Part shown: positions 1 through 6,469 of the stretch, in pieces
How positions within the stretch are numbered: position 1 is the stretch's first letter
Layout of the letters: every line of letters starts with the position of its first letter
Source of the DNA: Anaerolineae bacterium
GTDB lineage: Bacteria > Chloroflexota > Anaerolineae > B4-G1 > SLSP01
Assembly: GCA_021159805.1 (NCBI GenBank)
Contig: JAGHDT010000375.1
Coordinates: 1 to 7,028 of the forward strand
Reading direction: 5' to 3'
Length of the DNA stretch: 7,028 nucleotides
Translations under genes and position numbers: made by a program
The notes under the pieces: generated by a model
Database searches by the model: none
What the model saw: only the letters and a program-made list of their open reading frames with translations
What the model was told of the DNA's origin: nothing

Positions 1-1
1 G

Positions 2-1603
2 ATCGGCGATCGCGAGGCCTTGATGGATGGGCAGTCTGAAGCGTGGAGCGCGGCAGCGCAGCTGTTCACCTTGGTGGGCATGGCCGACCGCGCAAGTACG
101 GCCCGGCGCCGCTATGCTGAATGCCTGGGACTGCCTTTGGTGACCTTGGAGATTCAGCACGATGGCCTGGTCGCCGACTCGTGGTCTCGTCTGAGACTGA
201 AAGTCCAGAATCAGGGATACGGTGTGGCCAGGGACGTCGTGATTCGAGTGGCCGGCGATCAGTTTGACGATCAGATTTCTGAGACCCGAGTTCTGCCTGC
301 CGTACCGGCAGGTGAGACTCTGGAGCAGGAGTTGACGGTCAAGCCGCTCGAGTATGGTGACAGTGTTCCACTGAATGTGCAGATCTCCTACCGGGATCAC
401 AATGGTGAGCCGCACAGGCGCGAGGAGTTGCTCATTTTGCAGGTGAGCAAGGTCGATGCAAGGAGTGCAGCGGCCAGTTTTGTGATACCCGCACAGGGCG
501 CGGCGCGGCGTGTTGCCTGGGGTCTCGACGACTTGCAGCCCTGTGTCGACATAGAGATACGGGTGAGGCAAGGCCGCAGAGACTATGATGTGGAACTCAC
601 TCTGGATGGCGGCCAGGTTTTCAGCGGTGGTCACTTATCGAAGGCGATCCTGTCGTGGGTATCGGATGGTGACACGGCACAGGATGGCCAGTACCTATTC
701 AATGCCCTCCTACGCGACCGTGCTGTCCGCAAGGGCTGGCACATCGCCCGGGGGCAAGCGGAACAGCGCGGCGTCCCCCGACGGGTGCGGCTGCGCATCG
801 ACGATGATGCTGCGGAGTTGCACAAGCTGCCGTGGGAAGTGCTGCACGAGGACGGCGTGATGCTGTCCGCGTGGGAGCGGACGCCGTTCTCGCGTTACTT
901 GCCTATAGACAAGCCTTGGGGTGTGGCTATCATCGACCGGCCTATCCGAGTGCTTGCGGTTATCGCAAATCCGAGTGATATCACGGCGCGATACAATCTG
1001 CCGCCGCTCAATTCCGATCTGGAACGTTATCTCCTCGCGCGGTCATTTGCCGCGATCGACCCGGCCAAGATCCAACTCACCTTCCTCAGACGGCCCATCA
1101 CCCTCGAGCGCCTGAGCCGCACCATGTTGGAGGGATATGATTGGCTGCACTTCGTGGGCCACGGCCGTCTGAACACCCGCTACCAGCGTGTGGACCTGCT
1201 GATGGAGAATGATCAGGGCAATACACGCGCGATTGCCGATAATCTCTTTTCCGGCATGCTGGCGCGGCAGGGCGTCCAACCTCAGTTGGTCTTCCTCTCG
1301 GTCTGTCAGAGTTCCGGGGCATCCAGAGGTGAGGTGCTGGCGAGTTTGGGCCCACAGCTCGTGCGCATCGGTATTCCGGCGGTTGTTGCGATGCGAGGAC
1401 GGCTTCCGATGCATACAGCCCAGGAGATCACCCGAAGTTTCTATCGTGGCCTGGTGGAACACGGACTAGTTGACCGCGCGCTTAACCAAGCGCGGAACGC
1501 AGTGCTGTCGGCACAACTTCCCGGGGCCGCAACGCCGGTGCTGTTTATGCATCTAGTCTCGGGGCGTCTGTGGCGTGCCGGTGCCCCGGCGCTGCCAGAG
1601 TGA
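2..1603 (+). CDS. CHAT-domain caspase-like protease with Ig/CARDB-like domain, 5' partial
   Basis: The reading frame is open to the left edge, so the true start is probably outside; TTG at 20 is the first possible start inside and is unconvincing because the residues before it read as continuous protein. Numbering from that TTG: residues 1-38 look like the end of a helical (TPR-like) region; about 40-142 is a beta-rich CARDB/adaptin-type Ig fold (LRLKVQNQGYGVARDVVIRV); about 155-265 is the beta region that usually precedes CHAT; the CHAT core follows, with LPWEVL at 270-275, the catalytic His381 in HFVGHGR and Cys429 in LSVCQSS. CHAT proteins are clan CD peptidases related to caspases and separase, and act in the cytoplasm in signalling, defence or programmed death. 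Both catalytic residues are present, so I infer an active protease; its substrate and trigger cannot be read here. The stop lies four bases before the next gene, suggesting co-transcription. Family call is firm; role is unknown. Confidence 0.88.
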   Translation: MGDREALMDGQSEAWSAAAQLFTLVGMADRASTARRRYAECLGLPLVTLEIQHDGLVADSWSRLRLKVQNQGYGVARDVVIRVAGDQFDDQISETRVLPAVPAGETLEQELTVKPLEYGDSVPLNVQISYRDHNGEPHRREELLILQVSKVDARSAAASFVIPAQGAARRVAWGLDDLQPCVDIEIRVRQGRRDYDVELTLDGGQVFSGGHLSKAILSWVSDGDTAQDGQYLFNALLRDRAVRKGWHIARGQAEQRGVPRRVRLRIDDDAAELHKLPWEVLHEDGVMLSAWERTPFSRYLPIDKPWGVAIIDRPIRVLAVIANPSDITARYNLPPLNSDLERYLLARSFAAIDPAKIQLTFLRRPITLERLSRTMLEGYDWLHFVGHGRLNTRYQRVDLLMENDQGNTRAIADNLFSGMLARQGVQPQLVFLSVCQSSGASRGEVLASLGPQLVRIGIPAVVAMRGRLPMHTAQEITRSFYRGLVEHGLVDRALNQARNAVLSAQLPGAATPVLFMHLVSGRLWRAGAPALPE

Positions 1604-1607
1604 TTCT

Positions 1608-2369
1608 ATGGCTGCGATGCGAGTGCCCCGGTACCCGGCAGTTGCTTCCAGCAGTCTGCCCTATTTGACTCGGCAGCAAATGGAGCACGTGGATCATCTG
1701 ATGATTGATGTCTATGGTATCCAGCTGCTTCAGATGATGGAGAATGCCGGGCGCCATCTCGCCGGTCTGGCGCGCGAACGTTTTCTGGAGGGCACCTCCG
1801 TCGGACGGCACGTTGTGGCGTTGTCTGGTCACGGCGGTAACGGTGGTGGTGCCATGGTATGCGCACGTCATTTGGCTAATTGGGGGAGCGCGGTGACGGT
1901 GGCCTTGACAAGGGCACCTGAAGCCCTCAGCGGCGTCCCGGCGCATCAGCTTGAGATCCTGCGCAAGGTGGGCGTCAGAGTGATCCACGCTGCGGATCTG
2001 GATCAGGACCTGTGCTGCGATCTCGTGGTGGACGGCCTGATTGGCTACAGTTTGAGTGGTGCGCCGCGTGGCACCGCGGCCGACATGATCAGGTGGGCAA
2101 ATGCTCAGGATGCGCCTATCCTCTCGCTGGATACACCGTCGGGTCTCGATGTGACGACAGGAGAGGTGTACACTCCCGCCGTCCGAGCATCCGCCACGAT
2201 GACGCTGGCGCTGCCCAAGGTTGGGCTGAAGGCGCCTGCTGCACAGCGCTTCGTGGGTGAGCTCTATCTGGCCGACATCAGTGTGCCCCCATCGCTCTAC
2301 CGGCGTATGGGGCTTGCGTTCGGCCCAATCTTCGCTGAGGGCGCTATCCTGCGGATCAGCCCACCGTAG
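1608..2369 (+). CDS. nnrE: NAD(P)H-hydrate epimerase, YjeF_N domain only
   Basis: The protein has 253 residues and is a single YjeF_N Rossmann-like domain. The family epimerises damaged (R)-NAD(P)H hydrate to the S form so that the partner dehydratase (NnrD/YjeF_C) can restore NAD(P)H; the enzyme is cytosolic. Seen in the sequence: the N-terminal helices with MMENAGRHLA (43-52), the phosphate-loop region GHGGNGGGAMVCARHLA (74-90), VVDGLIGYSLSGAPRG with Asp142, and LDTPSGLDVTTG with Asp175, the position of the conserved Asp of the D-x-PSG motif. The family usually has NNGGDG in the loop; here it reads GNGGGA, so the first Asn and the Asp are lost. The C-terminal dehydratase domain found in fused bacterial Nnr is absent, so NnrD must be encoded elsewhere. 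I chose ATG 1608 (weak AGAG seven bases upstream) over GTG 1575, which would overlap the CHAT gene; ATG 1617 is a close alternative. It sits four bases after the CHAT stop and is probably translationally coupled. Confidence 0.82.
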   Translation: MAAMRVPRYPAVASSSLPYLTRQQMEHVDHLMIDVYGIQLLQMMENAGRHLAGLARERFLEGTSVGRHVVALSGHGGNGGGAMVCARHLANWGSAVTVALTRAPEALSGVPAHQLEILRKVGVRVIHAADLDQDLCCDLVVDGLIGYSLSGAPRGTAADMIRWANAQDAPILSLDTPSGLDVTTGEVYTPAVRASATMTLALPKVGLKAPAAQRFVGELYLADISVPPSLYRRMGLAFGPIFAEGAILRISPP

Positions 2370-2409
2370 ATTAGGGCTAAGGCATCTGGAGTGAGATAAC
2401 ACAGCCCCC

Positions 2410-2558
2410 GTCATTCCGAGTGAGTCAACCCAGCTACCAGCTCTTCAAAGAGGTGAAGCGAGGGATCTTGCGCCCCAAGGCCGTGCGTTATTGAGGCCTC
2501 AGATCCCTCACTGTCGTGGTATGTTGAGCAGTTGCGCACCTGACCCGTTCGGGATGAC
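2410..2558. repeat. Imperfect palindrome, probable decayed dispersed (MITE/REP-like) repeat
   Basis: Complementary blocks lie in nested order around one centre near 2484: GTCATTCCGAG (2410-2420) with TTCGGGATGAC (2548-2558, all pairs if G-U is allowed); GTCA (2424-2427) with TGAC (2541-2544); GCTC (2440-2443) with GAGC (2526-2529); GCGAGGGATCT (2458-2468) with AGATCCCTCAC (2501-2511, one mismatch). A small AGGCC/GGCCT stem (2478-2482, 2495-2499) caps it, slightly off-centre. The shared centre over almost 150 bases argues for one element and not chance hairpins. The tips resemble the dispersed palindromes of the type CATTCCGAG...GAGGGATCT that recur in many bacterial genomes; that comparison is from memory. 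No transposase gene is present, so if mobile it would be non-autonomous. It could alternatively be a structured 3' end of the nnrE transcript. Confidence 0.6.
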
Positions 2559-2615
2559 AAATGAGTTCGAAGCTAAGGGCGAGTGCGATAGCCCTGCACC
2601 GTGGACCGCTCTTGC

Positions 2616-2643
2616 TTGTCAACCTCTTGCCCTATGATAGAAT
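2616..2643 (+). promoter_or_regulatory. Sigma70-type promoter for the large membrane-protein gene
   Basis: TTGTCA (2616-2621) and TAGAAT (2638-2643) are separated by 16 bases, close to the TTGACA/TATAAT consensus. Transcription would begin near 2650, giving a leader of about 155 bases before GTG 2807. An overlapping TATGAT at 2633-2638 fits worse because of its spacing (11 bases from TTGTCA, 15 from TTGCTT at 2612-2617). The layout resembles the promoter proposed for obg (TTGACT, 16 bases, TAGGAT). Assigned by sequence pattern only. Confidence 0.6.
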
Positions 2644-2712
2644 GCTTCACGTTCGTGCCTGTGGTTTCCCGATCAACTGACCATCTCACTGCTGTCTGAG
2701 TGGGCAAGTTGC

Positions 2713-2730
2713 GCCGATGTTCGGCTTTTT
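2713..2730 (+). terminator. Terminator-like hairpin in the 5' leader (possible attenuator)
   Basis: A five-pair stem GCCGA (2713-2717) / TCGGC (2721-2725) with loop TGT is followed directly by five T (2726-2730). This is the form of a short rho-independent terminator, placed about 65 bases after the predicted transcription start and 77 bases before the GTG start. The stem is short, so termination may be partial or absent. The ATG at 2717 lies in the stem, which further weakens it as a start codon. Confidence 0.4.
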
Positions 2731-2769
2731 CCGGGACGCAGGCGATCAAGTGTGTTTAGCAGCCAACCG

Positions 2770-2787
2770 TCCTGGTGGGTGCCAGGA
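2770..2787 (+). promoter_or_regulatory. Leader hairpin just upstream of the ribosome site
   Basis: TCCTGG (2770-2775) and CCAGGA (2782-2787) form a perfect six-pair stem with loop TGGGTG. It ends nine bases before the GGAGGT ribosome site at 2797-2802. It may keep the ribosome site exposed or modulate initiation. I do not recognise a known riboswitch or protein-binding consensus, and a stem of this size can arise by chance. Confidence 0.35.
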
Positions 2788-2796
2788 GATATTACC

Positions 2797-2809
2797 GGAG
2801 GTGTCAGTG
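2797..2809 (+). promoter_or_regulatory. Strong Shine-Dalgarno site deciding the GTG start
   Basis: GGAGGT (2797-2802) is followed after four bases by GTG at 2807, in frame with the large gene. This is a near-ideal ribosome site, whereas ATG 2717, which would add 30 residues, has no comparable site and lies in a hairpin. The added residues (two Cys, hydrophobic start) also look unlike the acidic Cys-free protein that follows. Confidence 0.85.
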
Positions 2810-5800
2810 AGCGACGAGTACCAACCGAACGACGTCGTGGATTCGCAATCCGAATCCGAAGCTATGCCGGCTGAGCCCGTCATGGTCGAGCCCGATGCAG
2901 CAACCACAGCTCTCGAGGTGGCCGTCACGGCTGCCACGCAGGGCGGTAGTGTGTCAGGTGAGCCGGAAGTCGCGATGCAGGCACTCTCTGACCCGAGTGC
3001 CGAAGTGACAGCGGTGACAGCAGACGTGTCCTTGGCTGAGGCTGCCGCGCCGGATGCGGCCCCTGAGTCGGTGATCCCAGGCAGTGTCGCTGTAGACGAC
3101 ACAGCTGAGACCTCTGTGGCTGTCCCATCACCCCGTGTGGTGAGCATCGCTGATCTGGAGTCAGCGCAACCCGCATCGAGCTCTGCCGATCATCCTGCTC
3201 TCGCAGGTGTTGTTTCCCTTCTGGCTGGACGTGGTTGGATTGTCGCCGCCGCGGCTGCGGTACTGGTGATTGTTTTGCTCTTTCTACCTCCATTCTCGCT
3301 AGCTCAGAGAATCGGCGGCAGCGGTGGGTACACTGTACTTGACCGTGAGACGATGAGCGTTGACCATCCGGATGGTCTACGGGTCTCCCGACCTGCTGAT
3401 GCCGAGGGCAGACTTCGCGTCAAGCTTGGATCGGTCCCGCGTGCTGACCTGCTGAGTGGCGTGGCGCCGGATGATCTTGTGGCCGCGATTGAGGCGCTTC
3501 CGGCATCCCTAACGCCGAAGAGTCCCTATTACACGATTGACGTGAAGACCAACGATCCGGTTGCCGGGCAGTTGCAGGTCTTGATCCCCAACGAGGCCGA
3601 ACCCTGGGAGACGCTCGATCTCTATGCCTGGGATGCTGACTCTGGGACCTGGATGTGGCTGCCGACCAAGCTCGACCGGACGGCTGAGGTGTTGATCTCC
3701 GATTTGAGTCAGCTTCCGGCAGCCATACTGGTTGTGCAGAGCGAGTCGGCCGCTCCGAAGGTTGTAGCCGAGGCTGAAAGCTGGACAGCGGATGTTGCAG
3801 TGTCCGGCGTCGATGAAGCAGATATCTCTGGGATCCTTATCGGCACGATGGGGGGAGTCACGGGTTATTCAGATCAGCTTCCGGAGGCCACGGCAGGGGG
3901 CATTGTTGCTCTGGTGCCGACCGTCCGGAACTGGGTACTTGATCGCCCGGAGAACTGGTCACTGGTCAGCGATATGCTGACGATGGAGGCTGACCGCACC
4001 GCGCACGTGGGCAATCTGCTGTCGCTGGCGCAGGCGGGCGGATATCCGGGCCTGGTTGTGGATTACCGTTCGGTCCAGTTACAGGATCGCGATCTGTTCT
4101 CGCAGTTCGTGGGTGAGCTGGGCAAGGCCTTTCACGAGCAAGGTCTCTGGGTGGCGATAGTGGCTGACACGCCTCAGCTGGACGTCGATGGTGCGTGGAA
4201 CACCGGTGGCTATGATTGGGCTGCTTTGGGAAGTGCTGTTGACCAGCTACGCGTTGTGATGCCGTTGACTCCGTCTGCTTACGAACCCGGCGGTGACGCC
4301 GAGCAATTGGTTCAGTGGGCTGTGACGCAGGTTGCCCGCTACAAGCTGGTGCCGGTCTTCTCCACTTTGAGCACTGACGGCCAGGTGACGGTGGCTATGG
4401 ACACTGTTCTGGCCTCTCTTGGCCAGGTCAGTGTGATGCAGACCGTGACAGAGAGCGTGATACCGGGCACGTTGTTGAACCTCACGTTGGGACAGGTGGG
4501 GGTGCTGGAGGATCCTGCGACGCAGGCGACCGGCATCGTTGTTGGTGAAGAGACCTACTGGCTGGGCACTCCGCAGTGGCTGCTCTCGCGCATGGATTTG
4601 GTCTCACGCTACAAGCTGGGCGGCGTTGTGCTACGTGATCTGTTCGATGAAGGGAATATAGCTGGAGTCCTCTCGTCTGTGGCAGATTTCAGCGCTGCGG
4701 GTGTGGGCACGGCGGGGAAGATGCCGGAGGTTGTGTGGTCCGTTACCGATCCGGTAGGGCAGATGACGCAGGCCAGCGGTCAGTTCACACAGCCTGAGTA
4801 TGCCTGGACCGCGCCGACCCTAACCGGTACGTATCGTATTGCGGCCACGGTGGCTGGCGTGGACAAGGGCGCCTTTGAGGTCTTGGTTGCGGTTCCCGCT
4901 CCGGTGGTCACCGACACGCTTGCTGTTGGCGAGGATAGGGAACCAGAAGAGACACCGGATGAGGAGAGCCCCGGTGGCGATGCCGAAGCCGATGAGACAC
5001 TCAAGGCCGCCTTTGTCGCAGACGTCAGCGTGCCGGATAACACACAGTTTGAGAAAGGCGAGTCGCTCACGAAGATTTGGCGATTGAAGAATGCTGGGTC
5101 TGTCGACTGGCCCGAGGAGACGGTCTTTGTCTTCTCCGGCGACACGCAGTTGGGCGATGTCACGGAGGTCGAGGTCGGTGCGGTCGCCAGCGGCGAGACG
5201 GTGGATATCGGTGTTGAGATGGTTGCTCCGGACGAGGATGGCATCTACAAGAGCACGTGGGGTCTCCAGGTTGGCGGCAAGAGCATCGACGGCAGCGGGG
5301 TGTATGTTCAGATCCGCGTAGGTGAGCCGGCTGCAGCCGCGCAGCCTTCTGCGCCGACAGTCTCGGCACCCGTTGCGACCGGCTCGTTTGAGCTCGGCGG
5401 TCACATCCGCGATCTCGGGCTGCCCTATAAGGATAAGATGAAGTATGCGGGGATGACCTGGATTAAGACCCAGATCTTCTACGGGCAGGATGCTGCCGGT
5501 ATGGTGGCTGTGGCGCACAACAATGGATTCAAGATTCAGCTGAGTGCGATCGGCGGCGCTGGAATGGTGACGGAGGCCGGCTATGACGACAAGTTTGCGG
5601 CCTGGGTAGGCCAACTTGCTGCGGCCGGTGCCGACGCGATTGAGGTCTGGAATGAGCCCAATATCGATCGGGAATGGCAGGTGGGGCTGATCAGCCCGGC
5701 TTCCTACACGAGTCTGCTGTGCAAGTCGTACAGTGCCATCAAGTCGGCCAATGGCGGAACCGCGGTGATCAGTGCGGCGCCAGCTCCGACCGGCTGGTTT

Positions 5801-6304
5801 GGCGGCTGTGGGCCTAACGGGTGTGACGATCAGCCGTGGATGGAGGGTCTGTACAACGCTGGCGCGGCTAACTGCATGGATTACATCGGCGCGCATCACA
5901 ATGCGGGCGCGACGTCGCCCTCGGCTACGATCGGCCATCCGGCCAACCCGGGAGACACGCATCATTCCTGGTTCTTCCTGCCCCAGACGCAGCTCTACTA
6001 CAACATCTTCCGGGGCACGCGGCAGATCTTCTACACGGAAATGGGGTACGCCTCACAGGATGGTGTACCCACCTTCTCCGATCAGTTTGCGTGGGCGCGT
6101 GGCACCGACAACTCCGAGCAGGCTGCGTGGTTGGCGGAGGCCGTGCAGTTGAGCATCAGCACCGGCATGGTACGCACTATTATCGTGTGGAACATCGACT
6201 TTGCTCGATATGGCTACGATCCGCAAGACGGGTATGCGATCATCCGACCTGGCGGTGGCTGCCCGGCGTGTGAAACTCTGCACAATGTACTGGGTAGCCG
6301 GTAA
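2807..6304 (+). CDS. Membrane-anchored multidomain surface protein: GH18-like, NBR1-type Ig and GH-A glycosidase domains
   Basis: From GTG 2807 the protein has 1165 residues. Order: acidic, Ala/Ser/Glu-rich disordered region (1-140, no Lys and a single Arg before Arg142); one transmembrane helix (about 144-163); a beta domain with GYTVLD and SPYY (about 172-313); a GH18-like barrel (about 340-630); an Ig-like module (642-696); an acidic linker (697-733); an NBR1-type Ig domain (735-838, TKIWRLKNAGSVDWP); an Ala/Pro linker; and a clan GH-A barrel (861-1165) with Glu950 in EVWNEPN as acid/base and Glu1078 in FYTEMGY as nucleophile. In the GH18-like part the usual D-x-x-D-x-D-x-E strand reads PGLVVDYRS (Asp419, Arg421), so the catalytic Glu is replaced. 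All six Cys (972, 1001, 1006, 1023, 1152, 1155) are in the GH-A domain, suggesting disulfides outside the cell. I infer a type II membrane protein that binds or cleaves a wall or matrix polysaccharide; the substrate is unknown. It has its own promoter and terminator. Confidence 0.88.
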   Translation: MSDEYQPNDVVDSQSESEAMPAEPVMVEPDAATTALEVAVTAATQGGSVSGEPEVAMQALSDPSAEVTAVTADVSLAEAAAPDAAPESVIPGSVAVDDTAETSVAVPSPRVVSIADLESAQPASSSADHPALAGVVSLLAGRGWIVAAAAAVLVIVLLFLPPFSLAQRIGGSGGYTVLDRETMSVDHPDGLRVSRPADAEGRLRVKLGSVPRADLLSGVAPDDLVAAIEALPASLTPKSPYYTIDVKTNDPVAGQLQVLIPNEAEPWETLDLYAWDADSGTWMWLPTKLDRTAEVLISDLSQLPAAILVVQSESAAPKVVAEAESWTADVAVSGVDEADISGILIGTMGGVTGYSDQLPEATAGGIVALVPTVRNWVLDRPENWSLVSDMLTMEADRTAHVGNLLSLAQAGGYPGLVVDYRSVQLQDRDLFSQFVGELGKAFHEQGLWVAIVADTPQLDVDGAWNTGGYDWAALGSAVDQLRVVMPLTPSAYEPGGDAEQLVQWAVTQVARYKLVPVFSTLSTDGQVTVAMDTVLASLGQVSVMQTVTESVIPGTLLNLTLGQVGVLEDPATQATGIVVGEETYWLGTPQWLLSRMDLVSRYKLGGVVLRDLFDEGNIAGVLSSVADFSAAGVGTAGKMPEVVWSVTDPVGQMTQASGQFTQPEYAWTAPTLTGTYRIAATVAGVDKGAFEVLVAVPAPVVTDTLAVGEDREPEETPDEESPGGDAEADETLKAAFVADVSVPDNTQFEKGESLTKIWRLKNAGSVDWPEETVFVFSGDTQLGDVTEVEVGAVASGETVDIGVEMVAPDEDGIYKSTWGLQVGGKSIDGSGVYVQIRVGEPAAAAQPSAPTVSAPVATGSFELGGHIRDLGLPYKDKMKYAGMTWIKTQIFYGQDAAGMVAVAHNNGFKIQLSAIGGAGMVTEAGYDDKFAAWVGQLAAAGADAIEVWNEPNIDREWQVGLISPASYTSLLCKSYSAIKSANGGTAVISAAPAPTGWFGGCGPNGCDDQPWMEGLYNAGAANCMDYIGAHHNAGATSPSATIGHPANPGDTHHSWFFLPQTQLYYNIFRGTRQIFYTEMGYASQDGVPTFSDQFAWARGTDNSEQAAWLAEAVQLSISTGMVRTIIVWNIDFARYGYDPQDGYAIIRPGGGCPACETLHNVLGSR

Positions 6305-6338
6305 CGGTCTAGCGATTCGAAGCCAATCGTGTGCGCTG

Positions 6339-6383
6339 ACCTGCCCGCCGATGGTATTCGCATCGGCGGGCAGGTTGTGTCCT
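6339..6383 (+). terminator. Rho-independent-type terminator after the large membrane-protein gene
   Basis: ACCTGCCCGCCGATG (6339-6353) and its exact complement (6361-6375) make a perfect 15-pair stem with loop GTATTCG, starting 35 bases after the stop codon. The trailing bases TGTGTCCT are only moderately T-rich, so release may be inefficient or need a factor; the stem itself is very stable. It separates the surface-protein gene from obg. Confidence 0.75.
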
Positions 6384-6432
6384 ATGACGTGTGGATGGCA
6401 GGCGCGGGTTTCGCAGCTACCGGCCTTGTCTA

Positions 6433-6460
6433 TTGACTTTGCGGCCTGTTTGTTTAGGAT
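6433..6460 (+). promoter_or_regulatory. Predicted promoter for obg, giving a nearly leaderless transcript
   Basis: TTGACT (6433-6438) and TAGGAT (6455-6460) are 16 bases apart. A start six to ten bases after the -10 box would fall at about 6466-6470, that is at or within a few bases of the obg ATG. The AGGA inside the -10 box (6456-6459), ten bases before ATG, could instead be a distant Shine-Dalgarno site if transcription begins further upstream. Pattern-based only. Confidence 0.5.
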
Positions 6461-6469
6461 GAGATAACT

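Larger units (their letters stand above)
2370..2806 (+). other. Gene-free region between nnrE and the large membrane-protein gene
   Basis: I find no convincing coding sequence in these 437 bases; the open frames that cross it resemble no family and lack ribosome sites. It holds an imperfect palindrome (2410-2558), a promoter (2616-2643), and a leader of about 155 bases with three short hairpins (2685-2704, 2713-2725, 2770-2787) and a strong ribosome site at 2797-2802. No obvious rho-independent terminator for nnrE is visible before the palindrome, so the palindrome itself may serve as transcript end or 3' stabiliser. Confidence 0.7.

Noticed and set aside
1575..1607. GTG 1575 as the nnrE start
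   Set aside because: It would overlap the CHAT gene by 29 bases and add residues not seen in the family; ATG 1608 gives an ordinary N-terminus.
1545..2414. Minus-strand open frame (289 codons) opposite nnrE
   Set aside because: It mirrors the clear YjeF_N gene, its translation has no recognisable motif, and it ends in the palindrome region; judged a shadow.
2576..2595. AGGGC/GCCCT hairpin upstream of the promoter
   Set aside because: Five pairs with a ten-base loop and no T run; too weak to call a terminator or operator.
4820..5965. Long minus-strand open frame (381 codons) opposite the surface-protein gene
   Set aside because: It lies wholly opposite well-supported Ig and glycosidase domains, and its Arg/His-rich translation resembles no family; it is a by-product of codon bias on the other strand.
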